Below are positions 17,666 through 25,193 of a stretch of 48,880 bases of DNA, piece by piece. A program made the position numbers and the translations under genes. The notes below the pieces were generated by a model. That model had not been told where the DNA came from and searched no databases. It saw nothing but the letters and a program-made list of their open reading frames with translations. Each line of letters begins with the position of its first letter. Positions within the stretch are counted from its first letter, which is position 1. This DNA is from Arthrobacter sp. Alg241-R88 (GTDB lineage: Bacteria > Actinomycetota > Actinomycetes > Actinomycetales > Micrococcaceae), in assembly GCF_900537115.1 (NCBI RefSeq), contig NZ_UNRG01000006.1:1-48880 (forward strand), written 5' to 3'.

Positions 17666-18462
17666 AGGGCAACCGCCTGGAGTGGGGCGGGGAGCTGCAG
17701 GCCCCGCGACGCCTGCACGAGTGCGACGGCGGCCGGGCTGGCGGGGCTTTCCAGCAACTGGCCCGTTGGCGCCTGTTCCACGGTGCTGCCTCCGGAAAGC
17801 ACAGCGGTGGTGCCGCACATCCTGGCAGCGGTGGTGAGGTCATGGGTCACGAGGAGCAGGCCCAGGCCTTCGTGCACCAGGCCGTCCAGCAGTTCGAGGA
17901 CTGCATCGCGCAGGGGCAGGTCCAGGCCGCTGACGGGTTCATCAGCCAGCAGGTACGTCGGCTTCACTGCCAGGGCGCGGGCGATGGCCACCCTCTGGTT
18001 CTGGCCGCCGGACAGCTCGCCCGGCCGGCGGTGCATCGCCCGGGCAGGCAATTCCACGCGCTCCAGCGCCTGGGCCGCCAAATCCCGGTGGTTTCCTTCC
18101 ACGCGGAGCTGCCGTAGCGGTTCCATCAGCAGTTGCGATACGGTCATTCGCGGGTCCAGGCTACCCGCGGGGTTCTGCGGAATGTATTGGACTGCGCGGC
18201 GGTACCAACGAAGGGTCCGGACAGGGCCGGGCGCCACGTCCCGCGCCCCGAGGCTCACCGTGCCGGTGGAGGGCTTCGCCATGGCGAGCAGAATCCGTAC
18301 GAGGGTGGACTTCCCGGAACCTGAACTTCCCACCAGGGCGGTGCTGGTGCCGGGGGAGATGCGGAGGCTGACGTGTCGGAGCGTTTCCGCCGGTTGCTTG
18401 TTGCGGAATCCGCGCGTGGGGTAGGCGAAGGAGATGCCCTCCGCGGCCAGCGTGCCGGTCAC
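17662..18462 (-). CDS. ABC transporter ATP-binding protein (OppF/DppF type)
   Basis: A 266-residue ATPase. Walker A is GSSGSGKST, the Q-loop region is QYIPQNPAGSLDPRMTV, which is typical of Opp/Dpp ATPases, the signature is LSGGQNQRVAIARAL, Walker B is LLADEPVSGLD, and the H-loop is VTHDL. It pairs with the upstream ATPase gene; both overlaps are GTGA. The usual C-terminal OppF peptide-transporter extension is short here. Confidence 0.9.
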   Translation of the reverse strand: MTGTLAAEGISFAYPTRGFRNKQPAETLRHVSLRISPGTSTALVGSSGSGKSTLVRILLAMAKPSTGTVSLGARDVAPGPVRTLRWYRRAVQYIPQNPAGSLDPRMTVSQLLMEPLRQLRVEGNHRDLAAQALERVELPARAMHRRPGELSGGQNQRVAIARALAVKPTYLLADEPVSGLDLPLRDAVLELLDGLVHEGLGLLLVTHDLTTAARMCGTTAVLSGGSTVEQAPTGQLLESPASPAAVALVQASRGLQLPAPLQAVAL

Positions 18463-19256
18463 GCTGCCACCGATGTTCTTGCGGCCGCTTTAAGCAGCGC
18501 CGCACCCGAGGCCGCGTGGACCAGCCGGCGGGTGTAGGGGTGCCGGGGGTTCAGCAGCAGCTCAGCCATCGGGGCATCTTCCACAACGTGCCCGCCTTCC
18601 ATCACGAGCGCACGGCTGCACAGGGCCGCCGCTGCTGCCAGATCGTGGGTGATGAAGAGCAGGGTTCGGCCCTCGGACACCCAGCTGTGGAGGCTCGCAA
18701 GGACGGTGTGCCGGGTAACCGCATCGAGGGCCGTGGTGGGTTCGTCTGCCACCAGGACCTCCGTGCGGCATGCCAATGCCAGGGCAATGCACACCCTCTG
18801 CAGCTGCCCGCCCGACAGCTCGCCGGTGTAGCGGGGCAGGATCGCGGCAGGGTCCTCGATCCCGGCCTGGGCCAGGAGGAGCACCGCCTCGCGCCGGGCT
18901 TCAGTGCGACTGAACCCTGCCCGGCGGTGCGGGATGAGCAGTTGTTTGCCTACCGGCACCAGCGGATTGAGGGAGGTCTGGGGATCTTGGCTGACCAAGG
19001 CTGCGCCGGCAATGCCCTCCGCGCTTCCGCGGTCGCCTGGCCGGAAAGCAGTCCCGAACGAAATTTCCCCACTCGCCGTGATTCCTTCCGGCACTGTCCC
19101 CGTGAGGGCGGATGCTGTCAGCGACTTCCCGGATCCTGAGGCTCCCAGAAGTGCGACGCTCTCAGCCCACTGGATGGAGAACGTCAGGGGGTGCACCAAC
19201 TGGCGCCCGGCGTGCGAGAGCACGAGGTTCTTCACGGACAGGGCGGGCGCAGGCAT
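18459..19256 (-). CDS. ABC transporter ATP-binding protein (OppD/DppD type)
   Basis: A 265-residue ATPase and first gene of the operon. Walker A is GASGSGKS, the Q-loop is SQDPQTSLNPLVPVGKQL (OppD/NikD type), the signature is LSGGQLQRVCIALAL, Walker B is LVADEPTTALD and the H-loop is ITHDL. The C-terminal NPRHPYTRRLV is typical of oligopeptide/nickel ATPases. No strong ribosome site precedes the ATG. A palindromic operator-like site lies about 50 bases upstream. Confidence 0.9.
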   Translation of the reverse strand: MPAPALSVKNLVLSHAGRQLVHPLTFSIQWAESVALLGASGSGKSLTASALTGTVPEGITASGEISFGTAFRPGDRGSAEGIAGAALVSQDPQTSLNPLVPVGKQLLIPHRRAGFSRTEARREAVLLLAQAGIEDPAAILPRYTGELSGGQLQRVCIALALACRTEVLVADEPTTALDAVTRHTVLASLHSWVSEGRTLLFITHDLAAAAALCSRALVMEGGHVVEDAPMAELLLNPRHPYTRRLVHAASGAALLKAAARTSVAA

Positions 19257-19295
19257 CGGAACGTCGTTTCGTGGCAGGACTTCGGGAACGAGTTC

Positions 19296-19326
19296 ATCCT
19301 AACAAGAACCGTTCTCAATTACGCAA
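19296..19326 (-). promoter_or_regulatory. Promoter with Zur/Fur-like palindrome before transporter operon
   Basis: On the minus strand TTGCGT (19326-19321) and TAGGAT (19301-19296) make a possible -35/-10 pair with a 19-base spacer. Within the spacer lies TGAGAACGGTTCTTG (19317-19303), a 5-1-5 perfect palindrome centred on 19310 with near-symmetry at the next positions. Its TGAnAA-n-TTnT form resembles 7-1-7 boxes of the Fur/Zur family in actinobacteria. The regulator is inferred only from the motif. Confidence 0.45.
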
Positions 19327-19422
19327 CTATGTCCAGGGGCCTGCACCTCTGGCTGATCCCAAGGTGATGGAGGGTTGCCTGATGTTTTGCAGGAGGCGAT
19401 GGCGGGCTTGAGATCGTGGCAC

Positions 19423-19457
19423 AAAAAAGCCGGCGGGTGCTCAAGGCACCCGCCGGC
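19423..19457 (-). terminator. Rho-independent terminator after purM
   Basis: GCCGGCGGGTGC (19429-19440) pairs perfectly with GCACCCGCCGGC (19446-19457) around a 5-base loop. On the minus strand six T residues follow (19428-19423). This ends the purF-purM unit. Confidence 0.92.
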
Positions 19458-19470
19458 ATTCCGCACAATC

Positions 19471-20631
19471 TTAGGCGTAGGCGTTGACCAGGCGGACCGC
19501 GCCGCCGTCCACGCCCTTGGCGCCCTGTACGTAATCCGGGCCGGACTTCAGGATTGAGTCCGAGTCCTTGGTGACGGTGCCCATGATCCATGACGGCAGG
19601 CCGCGGTCGTTCAAGCGGGAGACCGCTGCATCAGCAACGTCTGCGGAGACGATGGCCACCATGCCCACGCCCAGGTTCAGGGTGCGCTCCAGGTCTGCCA
19701 GGGGCACGTTGCCCAGTTCGGACACCAGCTTGAAGATGGCCGGCAGCTCCCAGGTGGAGCGGTCAACGGTGGCCACCAGGCCCTGGGGGAGGACGCGGGC
19801 CAGGTTGGCGGCCAGGCCGCCACCGGTCACGTGGCTGAAGCCGTGGACTGCAGATTCACCGGTGACGGGGAAGGTGCGGGCAAGGTCCAGGCAGTCCGCC
19901 GCGTAGACACGCGTGGGCTCCAGGAGTTCCTCGCCGAGGGTACGGCCAAGTTCGGAGACCTGGCGGTCCAGCGCCCAGCCGGCGTGGTTGATCACGCGGC
20001 GCACCAGGGAGTAGCCGTTGGAGTGCAGGCCCGAGGAAGCCATGCCGATCACGACGTCGCCGGCGCGGACGCGGTCCGGGCCGAGGAGGTGGTCGGCCTC
20101 GATGATGCCGGTGGCTGCGCCGGCAACGTCGTACTCGTGCTCACCCAGCAGGCCGGGGTGCTCGGCGGTTTCGCCGCCCACCAGCGCGGTGCCGGCTACG
20201 GAGCAGGCTGCTGCGATGCCGCGGACAATGTCGGCGATGCGCTCGGGCACCACCTTGCCGCAGGCGATGTAGTCCGTCATAAAGAGGGGTTCTGCGCCTA
20301 CCACGACGATGTCGTCCACCACCATGCCCACCAGGTCGAAGCCGATGGTGTCGTGGATGTCCATGGCCTGGGCAATGGCCACCTTGGTGCCTACGCCGTC
20401 GGTGGACGTTGCCAGCAGCGGCTTCTTGTAGGTGAGGAGCTTAGAGACGTCGTAGAGGCCGGCGAAGCCGCCCACCCCGCCGATCACCGAGGAGTTGTGG
20501 GTGGCCTTGATGGCACCCTTCATAAGCTCGACGGCGCGGTCGCCGGCTTCAACATCGACGCCCGCGGAGGCGTAGGTGATGCCGGCTGTGTTCCCGGCGG
20601 TGTTGCCGGAGGCGGGGGCAGCGGAAGTCAT
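19471..20631 (-). CDS. purM: Phosphoribosylformylglycinamidine cyclo-ligase
   Basis: PurM (AIR synthetase) closes the imidazole ring of AIR, using ATP, in purine synthesis. The 386-residue protein has the family segments TYASAGVDVEAGDRAVELMK, STDGVGTKVAIA, FDLVGMVVDDIVVVGAEPLF, GGETAEHPG and HVTGGGLAANLARVLP, all in order. The first 18 residues are a low-complexity extension (SGNTAGNTAG). The ATG overlaps the purF stop as ATGA, so the two are translationally coupled. A strong terminator follows. Confidence 0.96.
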   Translation of the reverse strand: MTSAAPASGNTAGNTAGITYASAGVDVEAGDRAVELMKGAIKATHNSSVIGGVGGFAGLYDVSKLLTYKKPLLATSTDGVGTKVAIAQAMDIHDTIGFDLVGMVVDDIVVVGAEPLFMTDYIACGKVVPERIADIVRGIAAACSVAGTALVGGETAEHPGLLGEHEYDVAGAATGIIEADHLLGPDRVRAGDVVIGMASSGLHSNGYSLVRRVINHAGWALDRQVSELGRTLGEELLEPTRVYAADCLDLARTFPVTGESAVHGFSHVTGGGLAANLARVLPQGLVATVDRSTWELPAIFKLVSELGNVPLADLERTLNLGVGMVAIVSADVADAAVSRLNDRGLPSWIMGTVTKDSDSILKSGPDYVQGAKGVDGGAVRLVNAYA

Positions 20632-22319
20632 ACGGACTCTTTCTTGTCAGCGTCGGGGGTGGTGAGTGCGTGATGAATCTCTGGCACAAGGTCGGCTTCG
20701 GTCAGCAGGTTCTCAAACTCCGAGTCCGGTCCGGGATCGCAGCCCGTGGCGCCCGACTTTTCCGCCGGATCCACTGCCGGGTCGACTGCAGGGTCCACGG
20801 CAAGGGCGGCAGTCCGGCCCGGAAGGGCGGACGGCGAGGGCTTCAGGCCACCAAGGTCCGTGCGTTCCAGCAGGTTCTTGCCCAGCTTGTCCGAACCCGG
20901 AAGCTCGATGGGGTACTTGCCAGTAAAGCATGCGGTGCACAGGCGCTCCCGGGGCTGCCGGGTGGCGCCGATCATCCCGTCCTCAGAGATGTAGGCCAGC
21001 GAGTCTGCACCGATGGCCTGCGAGATCTCCTCGATGGTTGCGCCGTTCGCAATGAGCTCGGCGCGGGAGGCGAAGTCGATGCCGTAGAAGCAGGGCCACT
21101 GCACCGGCGGGGAGGAGATCTTGACGTGGACTGCTGCGGCACCGGCTTCGCGGAGCATCCGGACGATGGCGCGCTGCGTGTTGCCGCGGACGATGGAATC
21201 GTCCACCACCACCACGCGCTTGCCGCGGATCACGGACTCGAGGGCGTTGAGCTTGAGCCGGATACCCAGCTGGCGCAGCGTCTGCGAAGGCTGGATGAAA
21301 GTACGGCCAACATAGGAATTCTTAACGAACCCGTGGGCGAACGGGATGCCGGATTCCTCGGCGTAGCCCACGGCGGCAGGCGTGCCGGACTCGGGAACAG
21401 GAATCACGATGTCCGCTACCTGCGTGTTTTCACGGGCCAGCTGGCGGCCCATCTCCACCCGGGACTCGTACACGGAGCGGCCTGCGATGGCGGCATCCGG
21501 ACGGGCAAGGTAGACGTACTCGAAAACGCAACCGGCCGGCGTCGGCTCCGCAAAACGCTGGGAACGCACGCCCTGCTCGTCGATGGCGATGAACTCGCCG
21601 GGCTCGATCTCGCGGATGAAGCTGGCGCCTACGGTGGCAAGTGCGGACTGCTCGGACGCGACCACCCAGCCGCGTTCCAGCCGGCCCAGGACCAGCGGGC
21701 GGATGCCGAAGGTGTCGCGGGCCGCGTAGAGGGTGCCTTCGTCCATAAAGACGAAGCAAAAGCCGCCCTTGATCTTGGGCAGCAGTTCGATGGCAGTCTC
21801 TTCGAGGGACTTGCCCGGCTCGCCCTCCAGGAGGGCGGTGACCAGGGCGGTGTCCGAGGTGTTGCCCTGCTTCATCTCGCCGGTGAGCTGGCCGCCGTTG
21901 CGTTCCTGGATCATGGCGTTGAGCTCGGCAGTGTTGGTGAGGTTGCCGTTGTGCGCCAGGGCCACTGTCCCGGTGCTGGTGGCGCCGAGGGTGGGCTGGG
22001 CGTTGGCCCAGTGGCTGGCTCCGGTGGTGGAGTAGCGGCAGTGGCCCACGGCAAGGTGCCCGGTGAGGGTGTTCAGGGTGGTCTCGTCGAAGACCTGGGA
22101 AACGAGTCCCATGTCCTTGTAGACGTTGATCCGGTTGCCGTCGCTGGTGGCTATACCAGCGGACTCCTGACCGCGGTGCTGCAGTGCATACAGCCCGTAA
22201 TAGGTTAGTTTTGCTACTTCTTCACCTGGTGCCCAGACTCCGAAAACGCCACAGGCGTCCTGCGGGCCTTTTTCGCCAGGGAGAAGATCATGGGAAAGTT
22301 TTCCATCGCCGCGTGCCAC
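20628..22319 (-). CDS. purF: Amidophosphoribosyltransferase
   Basis: PurF makes 5-phosphoribosylamine from PRPP and glutamine, the first committed purine step. The 563-residue protein is the Fe-S, propeptide type: a 22-residue leader ends before Cys 23 (DACGVFG), which becomes the N-terminal nucleophile. VVVVDDSIVRGNT is the PRPP loop, and RLCTACFTGKYP carries two cluster-ligand cysteines. The tail (about 500-563) is longer than in the Bacillus enzyme and includes three VDPA repeats coded by a 12-bp tandem repeat (20767-20802). It starts with GTG at 22319, six bases after GATAAT, so the mRNA is probably leaderless. Confidence 0.96.
   Translation of the reverse strand: MARGDGKLSHDLLPGEKGPQDACGVFGVWAPGEEVAKLTYYGLYALQHRGQESAGIATSDGNRINVYKDMGLVSQVFDETTLNTLTGHLAVGHCRYSTTGASHWANAQPTLGATSTGTVALAHNGNLTNTAELNAMIQERNGGQLTGEMKQGNTSDTALVTALLEGEPGKSLEETAIELLPKIKGGFCFVFMDEGTLYAARDTFGIRPLVLGRLERGWVVASEQSALATVGASFIREIEPGEFIAIDEQGVRSQRFAEPTPAGCVFEYVYLARPDAAIAGRSVYESRVEMGRQLARENTQVADIVIPVPESGTPAAVGYAEESGIPFAHGFVKNSYVGRTFIQPSQTLRQLGIRLKLNALESVIRGKRVVVVDDSIVRGNTQRAIVRMLREAGAAAVHVKISSPPVQWPCFYGIDFASRAELIANGATIEEISQAIGADSLAYISEDGMIGATRQPRERLCTACFTGKYPIELPGSDKLGKNLLERTDLGGLKPSPSALPGRTAALAVDPAVDPAVDPAEKSGATGCDPGPDSEFENLLTEADLVPEIHHALTTPDADKKESV
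20767..20802. repeat. 12-bp tandem repeat, three units, in purF 3' end
   Basis: Three near-identical 12-base units (GGATCCACTGCC and variants) at 20767, 20779 and 20791. They encode repeated VDPA units in the disordered tail of PurF and are a likely site of copy-number change by slippage. Confidence 0.8.
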
Positions 22320-22325
22320 TGGTCG

Positions 22326-22331
22326 ATTATC
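22326..22331 (-). promoter_or_regulatory. -10 box of leaderless purF promoter
   Basis: GATAAT on the minus strand, six bases before the GTG at 22319. No Shine-Dalgarno is present. The 59-base gap leaves room for a -35 and perhaps an operator overlapping the end of the neighbouring gene. Confidence 0.55.
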
Positions 22332-22378
22332 TCACGACATGGGGTAAGACTTTTCCGGCCGCCCGTTTATGACCGGGG

Positions 22379-22693
22379 CTAGGGCTGCGGGTCCGTATCC
22401 GGTTCAGAGTCCGGGACGGACTCCACGACGGCCCGCTGCTGCCGCTTGACGCTGCGCCGGTCCAGGATGAGCGCCACTACGGCACCCAGGACCGCGCCGG
22501 CGGCGGCGAACAGCACCAGGAAGAATCCGAAGACGGAGCCGGCGTCGAAGCTTGGCGTTTCCGGCAGGCCGTAGGCCACCACTGCCGCAGCGGCGATACC
22601 CACCAGTGCGCCCAGAATCAGGAACGGGACGTACTTGGGCGCACGGCGGACTGTGATTTCGCGGCGCTCGGCGGAGGGTTGTTCAGAAGGCAT
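22379..22693 (-). CDS. Small two-helix membrane protein
   Basis: A 104-residue protein of unknown function. Two hydrophobic helices span about residues 22-42 (FLILGALVGIAAAAVVAYG) and 54-78 (VFGFFLVLFAAAGAVLGAVV). A basic cluster follows (LDRRSVKRQQR), and the tail is acidic and Pro-rich. The positive-inside rule puts both ends in the cytoplasm. Homologues of this size are common in Micrococcaceae next to purF. The ATG at 22693 lies six bases after TAGGCT, a leaderless layout. Confidence 0.8.
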   Translation of the reverse strand: MPSEQPSAERREITVRRAPKYVPFLILGALVGIAAAAVVAYGLPETPSFDAGSVFGFFLVLFAAAGAVLGAVVALILDRRSVKRQQRAVVESVPDSEPDTDPQP

Positions 22694-22699
22694 GCATCA

Positions 22700-22705
22700 A
22701 GCCTA
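22700..22705 (-). promoter_or_regulatory. -10 box of leaderless small-membrane-protein promoter
   Basis: TAGGCT on the minus strand, six bases before the ATG at 22693. Confidence 0.5.
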
Positions 22706-22720
22706 CATTTCCGCCGTTGA

Positions 22721-22771
22721 CCTATCACTTACGGTTGCCAAAACCCCGGAATGGGGACCATAAGTGATAGG
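22721..22771. repeat. Intergenic inverted repeat with 11-bp perfect arms
   Basis: CCTATCACTTA (22721-22731) pairs with TAAGTGATAGG (22761-22771). The loop holds a second small stem, CCCC (22745-22748) with GGGG (22754-22757). It lies between uraH and the membrane protein gene, both on the minus strand. It may be a terminator for uraH or a member of a dispersed palindrome family. Confidence 0.7.
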
Positions 22772-22784
22772 GCAACGGGGTGGG

Positions 22785-23123
22785 TCAGCTGCCGCGGTAG
22801 GTGGAGTATGCGAACGGGCTCAGCAGGAGGGGGACGTGGTAATGCTCGGGGCCTGTGACTTCGAACACCAGGTCAACCTCCGGGAAGAACGTGGCGGTCT
22901 GCAGTCCGGCGTAGTAGCTCCCGGTGGCGAAGTTGAGCTTGTAGTGTCCGGGTTCCAGCTGCTCCGGGCCCAGGTCCTTCGCACGGCCGTCGGCGTCGGT
23001 AGTGGAGCCGGCCAGTTCCTGCCAGCTGCCGCCGTCGTTCTTGTACAGCACGACGGCGACCCCCGCCGCCGGGCGTCCGGCGCCTGTGTCGAGGATATGG
23101 GTGGTGACGTGGGAGACGCTCAT
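22785..23123 (-). CDS. uraH: 5-Hydroxyisourate hydrolase
   Basis: A 112-residue transthyretin-related protein that hydrolyses 5-hydroxyisourate to OHCU in urate breakdown. The family signatures are complete: HVTTHILDTGAGRPAAGVAV at the N-terminus (catalytic His), TDADGRAKDL, ATGSYYAGL region, HYHVPLLLSPFAYSTYRGS with the diagnostic C-terminal YRGS. The ATG overlaps the uraD stop as ATGA, so the two enzymes are made together. It acts in the cytoplasm just before UraD. Confidence 0.95.
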   Translation of the reverse strand: MSVSHVTTHILDTGAGRPAAGVAVVLYKNDGGSWQELAGSTTDADGRAKDLGPEQLEPGHYKLNFATGSYYAGLQTATFFPEVDLVFEVTGPEHYHVPLLLSPFAYSTYRGS

Positions 23124-23617
23124 TCGGTGATCAGTCCTTCGAGCCGGAGTACGGCGATCTCGCGCAGCTGCTGGGCCACGATGGTGTCTTCTTCGGCCGG
23201 GGAGTTTTCCAGCCGCTCCTTCAGGGACTGCAGGATTTCCGGGGCTGTGCGGCCGGCGGCGCGGATCAGGAAGACGCGGCCAAACTTCTCCTCGTAGTCC
23301 CTGTTTCCCTGAGCCAAGGCCTCTGCCAGCGCGGTGTCCGCCGGATCTACCCCGGCCTGCTCGGAACGGGACATGGACGCTTCGGTGGTGGCCGCCGTCG
23401 GCCGTTCGCCGATCCGCGGGTGATGCGCCATGGCGGACTCAACCTCTTCGGATGTGAAGGGGTTGGCGGCAACGGAAGCAAGTGCGAGCAGGGCTTCCTT
23501 GGTGGGGAAAGGCCGGGCGGCGGCAACGGTGTCCACCCAGCGCTGGACGTCGATGCAGGGCCTGAGGGTTTCCGCAGTCCTTGCGGGGTCCGCGGTATTG
23601 AATTCGGCAAGCTTCAT
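23120..23617 (-). CDS. uraD: OHCU decarboxylase
   Basis: UraD decarboxylates OHCU to S-allantoin. The 165-residue protein has FNTADPARTAETLRPC, the catalytic HHPRIGER motif (His is essential), SRSEQAG and the YEEKFGRVFLIRAAGR stretch. The ATG at 23617 is chosen over one at 23650 because it has a GAGGAA ribosome site and begins the conserved domain. The pair makes allantoin that could feed allB at 33.9 kb; no urate oxidase gene is in the window. Confidence 0.94.
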   Translation of the reverse strand: MKLAEFNTADPARTAETLRPCIDVQRWVDTVAAARPFPTKEALLALASVAANPFTSEEVESAMAHHPRIGERPTAATTEASMSRSEQAGVDPADTALAEALAQGNRDYEEKFGRVFLIRAAGRTAPEILQSLKERLENSPAEEDTIVAQQLREIAVLRLEGLITE

Positions 23618-23869
23618 GCTGGCTGGTTCCTCGGTGACAAATGCTGGCATCCATGGTGACGGCTATGCGGAGGCCGGATCTCCCGGCACCCAAAGCTGCA
23701 GCAAAATCGGCTTTGAGCTTCCGCATCATGGAACTGTTATTTCAGCATACGTAATATTCAAGTTGACCGTTGGGGTGGTGTCAAGAGACTACCGCAGGCG
23801 TCTGGCCGGACGGGTATCATCGCGGAAGAGCTTTCGGCTCGACGATGATGCTGGGGGCTCAAGAAGAAT

Positions 23870-25102
23870 ATGGACGCGACAGCTATGCAAATGCTGACCG
23901 ATCAGGATCCGCGGGACCTTGACCTGCGGGATTATGGGCTGCTCCCTGACACTGCGGGACAGATTCCGGAACTGGTTGACGAACAGGCCCGTGGTGCCCT
24001 CAATAACCTGGTGCGCCTGGCCGCCTCGCTCTGCGGGGTGCCCTACAGCGTGGTCAACATCATCACGTCCGGCCATCAGCTGCAGATCGCCGCCTCCGGG
24101 ACCGATGCCGGCATTTGCTCCCGCGAGGACTCCATGTGCGCCAGCGTATTCCTTGAACCAGGAACCACAGTGGTGCGGGATGCCTCGCAGGACCCCCGGT
24201 TTGCCGCAAACCCGTTCGTGACCGGGGAGATAGCCGACGTCCGCTTCTACGCCTCCGTGCCGCTAAGGACCGCCAGCGGGCTGGTGCTCGGCTCGCTGTG
24301 CGTGTTCTCCGAGGGAGCCGAACTTCCCAGGCGCGAGCAGATTGATGTGCTGGAGGTGCTGGCGCAGCAGGTAGTGGAGCTTCTCGAACTGCAGCACCGC
24401 ACCCTGCAGCTCAATGAGGCCCTGGCCGAGCTGGAGCGCAGCAATGCGATGCTGGCCGAGTTTGCCGGCCGCGTCAGCCACGACCTCCGTGCTCCGCTCA
24501 CCACCATCCTTGGTTATGTGGAGCTGGCCGAGGATGATCCCGAAATTCCCCAGGACCATCCGGTTAAGGAGTACCTGCAGCTCATCGGCAGCGGCGGGCA
24601 GCGAATGCTGGGCACCCTGCAGGACGTGCTGGACTACTCCCGGGCAAACGGGCAGCTGAACCGCGAACGGGTGTCACTTCTGGCTGTGACGGCAGAGGCG
24701 GCCCAGGACCTTGGTGTGAGCCTCGGCCTGGGCAGCGGCATCCTGTGCGAGGATGCCCAGCTGTATGCCGACCGGTCGCAGCTGCGCACGATGGTGCAGA
24801 ACCTGCTCGCCAACTCCCTGAACTACCGTGACCCCCGGCGGGACCTTCGGGTGGCTGTCACCGCCACAAGCTGCCCCCGCGGACTCACCGTCCACGTCGC
24901 CGACAACGGCAAGGGCATCCTCCCCGCCGACCGGCCCCGGGCCGTGGAGCCTTTGGTGCGGCTGAACCGGCCCGGCGACGGTCCCGGGACAGGGCTGGGC
25001 CTGGCCACGTGCCGCCGGATCGCGCAGGCGCACGGTGGCGAGCTCACTATCAGCGACACTCCGGGCGGCGGGGCCACTGTCTCGGTGACCTTCCCGAACT
25101 AG
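23870..25102 (+). CDS. GAF-domain sensor histidine kinase
   Basis: A 410-residue soluble kinase. Residues about 45-170 form a GAF domain with the sequence SREDSMCASVFLEPG and VRFYASVPLRTASG typical of this class. A coiled linker (170-200) leads to the dimerisation helix with His 204 in VSHDLRAPLTTILG. The catalytic domain shows the N box (QNLLANSLNY, 310-319), DNGKGI (345-350) and GTGLGL (373-378). No transmembrane helix is seen, so it senses an internal signal. It has no adjacent receiver on its strand; it converges on an operon whose first gene is a receiver-PP2C protein, the plausible partner. The ribosome site is weak. Confidence 0.9.
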   Translation: MDATAMQMLTDQDPRDLDLRDYGLLPDTAGQIPELVDEQARGALNNLVRLAASLCGVPYSVVNIITSGHQLQIAASGTDAGICSREDSMCASVFLEPGTTVVRDASQDPRFAANPFVTGEIADVRFYASVPLRTASGLVLGSLCVFSEGAELPRREQIDVLEVLAQQVVELLELQHRTLQLNEALAELERSNAMLAEFAGRVSHDLRAPLTTILGYVELAEDDPEIPQDHPVKEYLQLIGSGGQRMLGTLQDVLDYSRANGQLNRERVSLLAVTAEAAQDLGVSLGLGSGILCEDAQLYADRSQLRTMVQNLLANSLNYRDPRRDLRVAVTATSCPRGLTVHVADNGKGILPADRPRAVEPLVRLNRPGDGPGTGLGLATCRRIAQAHGGELTISDTPGGGATVSVTFPN

Positions 25103-25117
25103 CGCCACCGCCCCACC

Positions 25118-25184
25118 CGGAGTTTTTGTCCAGATATGCAGGGTTCCGAGCGCCGGAGGCCTGCATATCTGGACAAAAACTCCG
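25118..25184. repeat. Long perfect inverted repeat (dispersed family, copy 1)
   Basis: Arms of 25 bases (25118-25142 and 25160-25184) are perfectly complementary around a 17-base loop. The left arm contains AGTTTTTGTCCAGATATGCA. It lies between convergent genes, and both arms carry a five-T/five-A run near the base, so it may act as a bidirectional terminator. A second copy occurs at 38295. Confidence 0.92.
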
Positions 25185-25193
25185 CTGAGGGTT

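Noticed and set aside
20670..22208. 512-codon plus-strand frame opposite purF
   Set aside because: It is a shadow of PurF; the translation is Gly/Val/Arg/Leu-rich without motifs.
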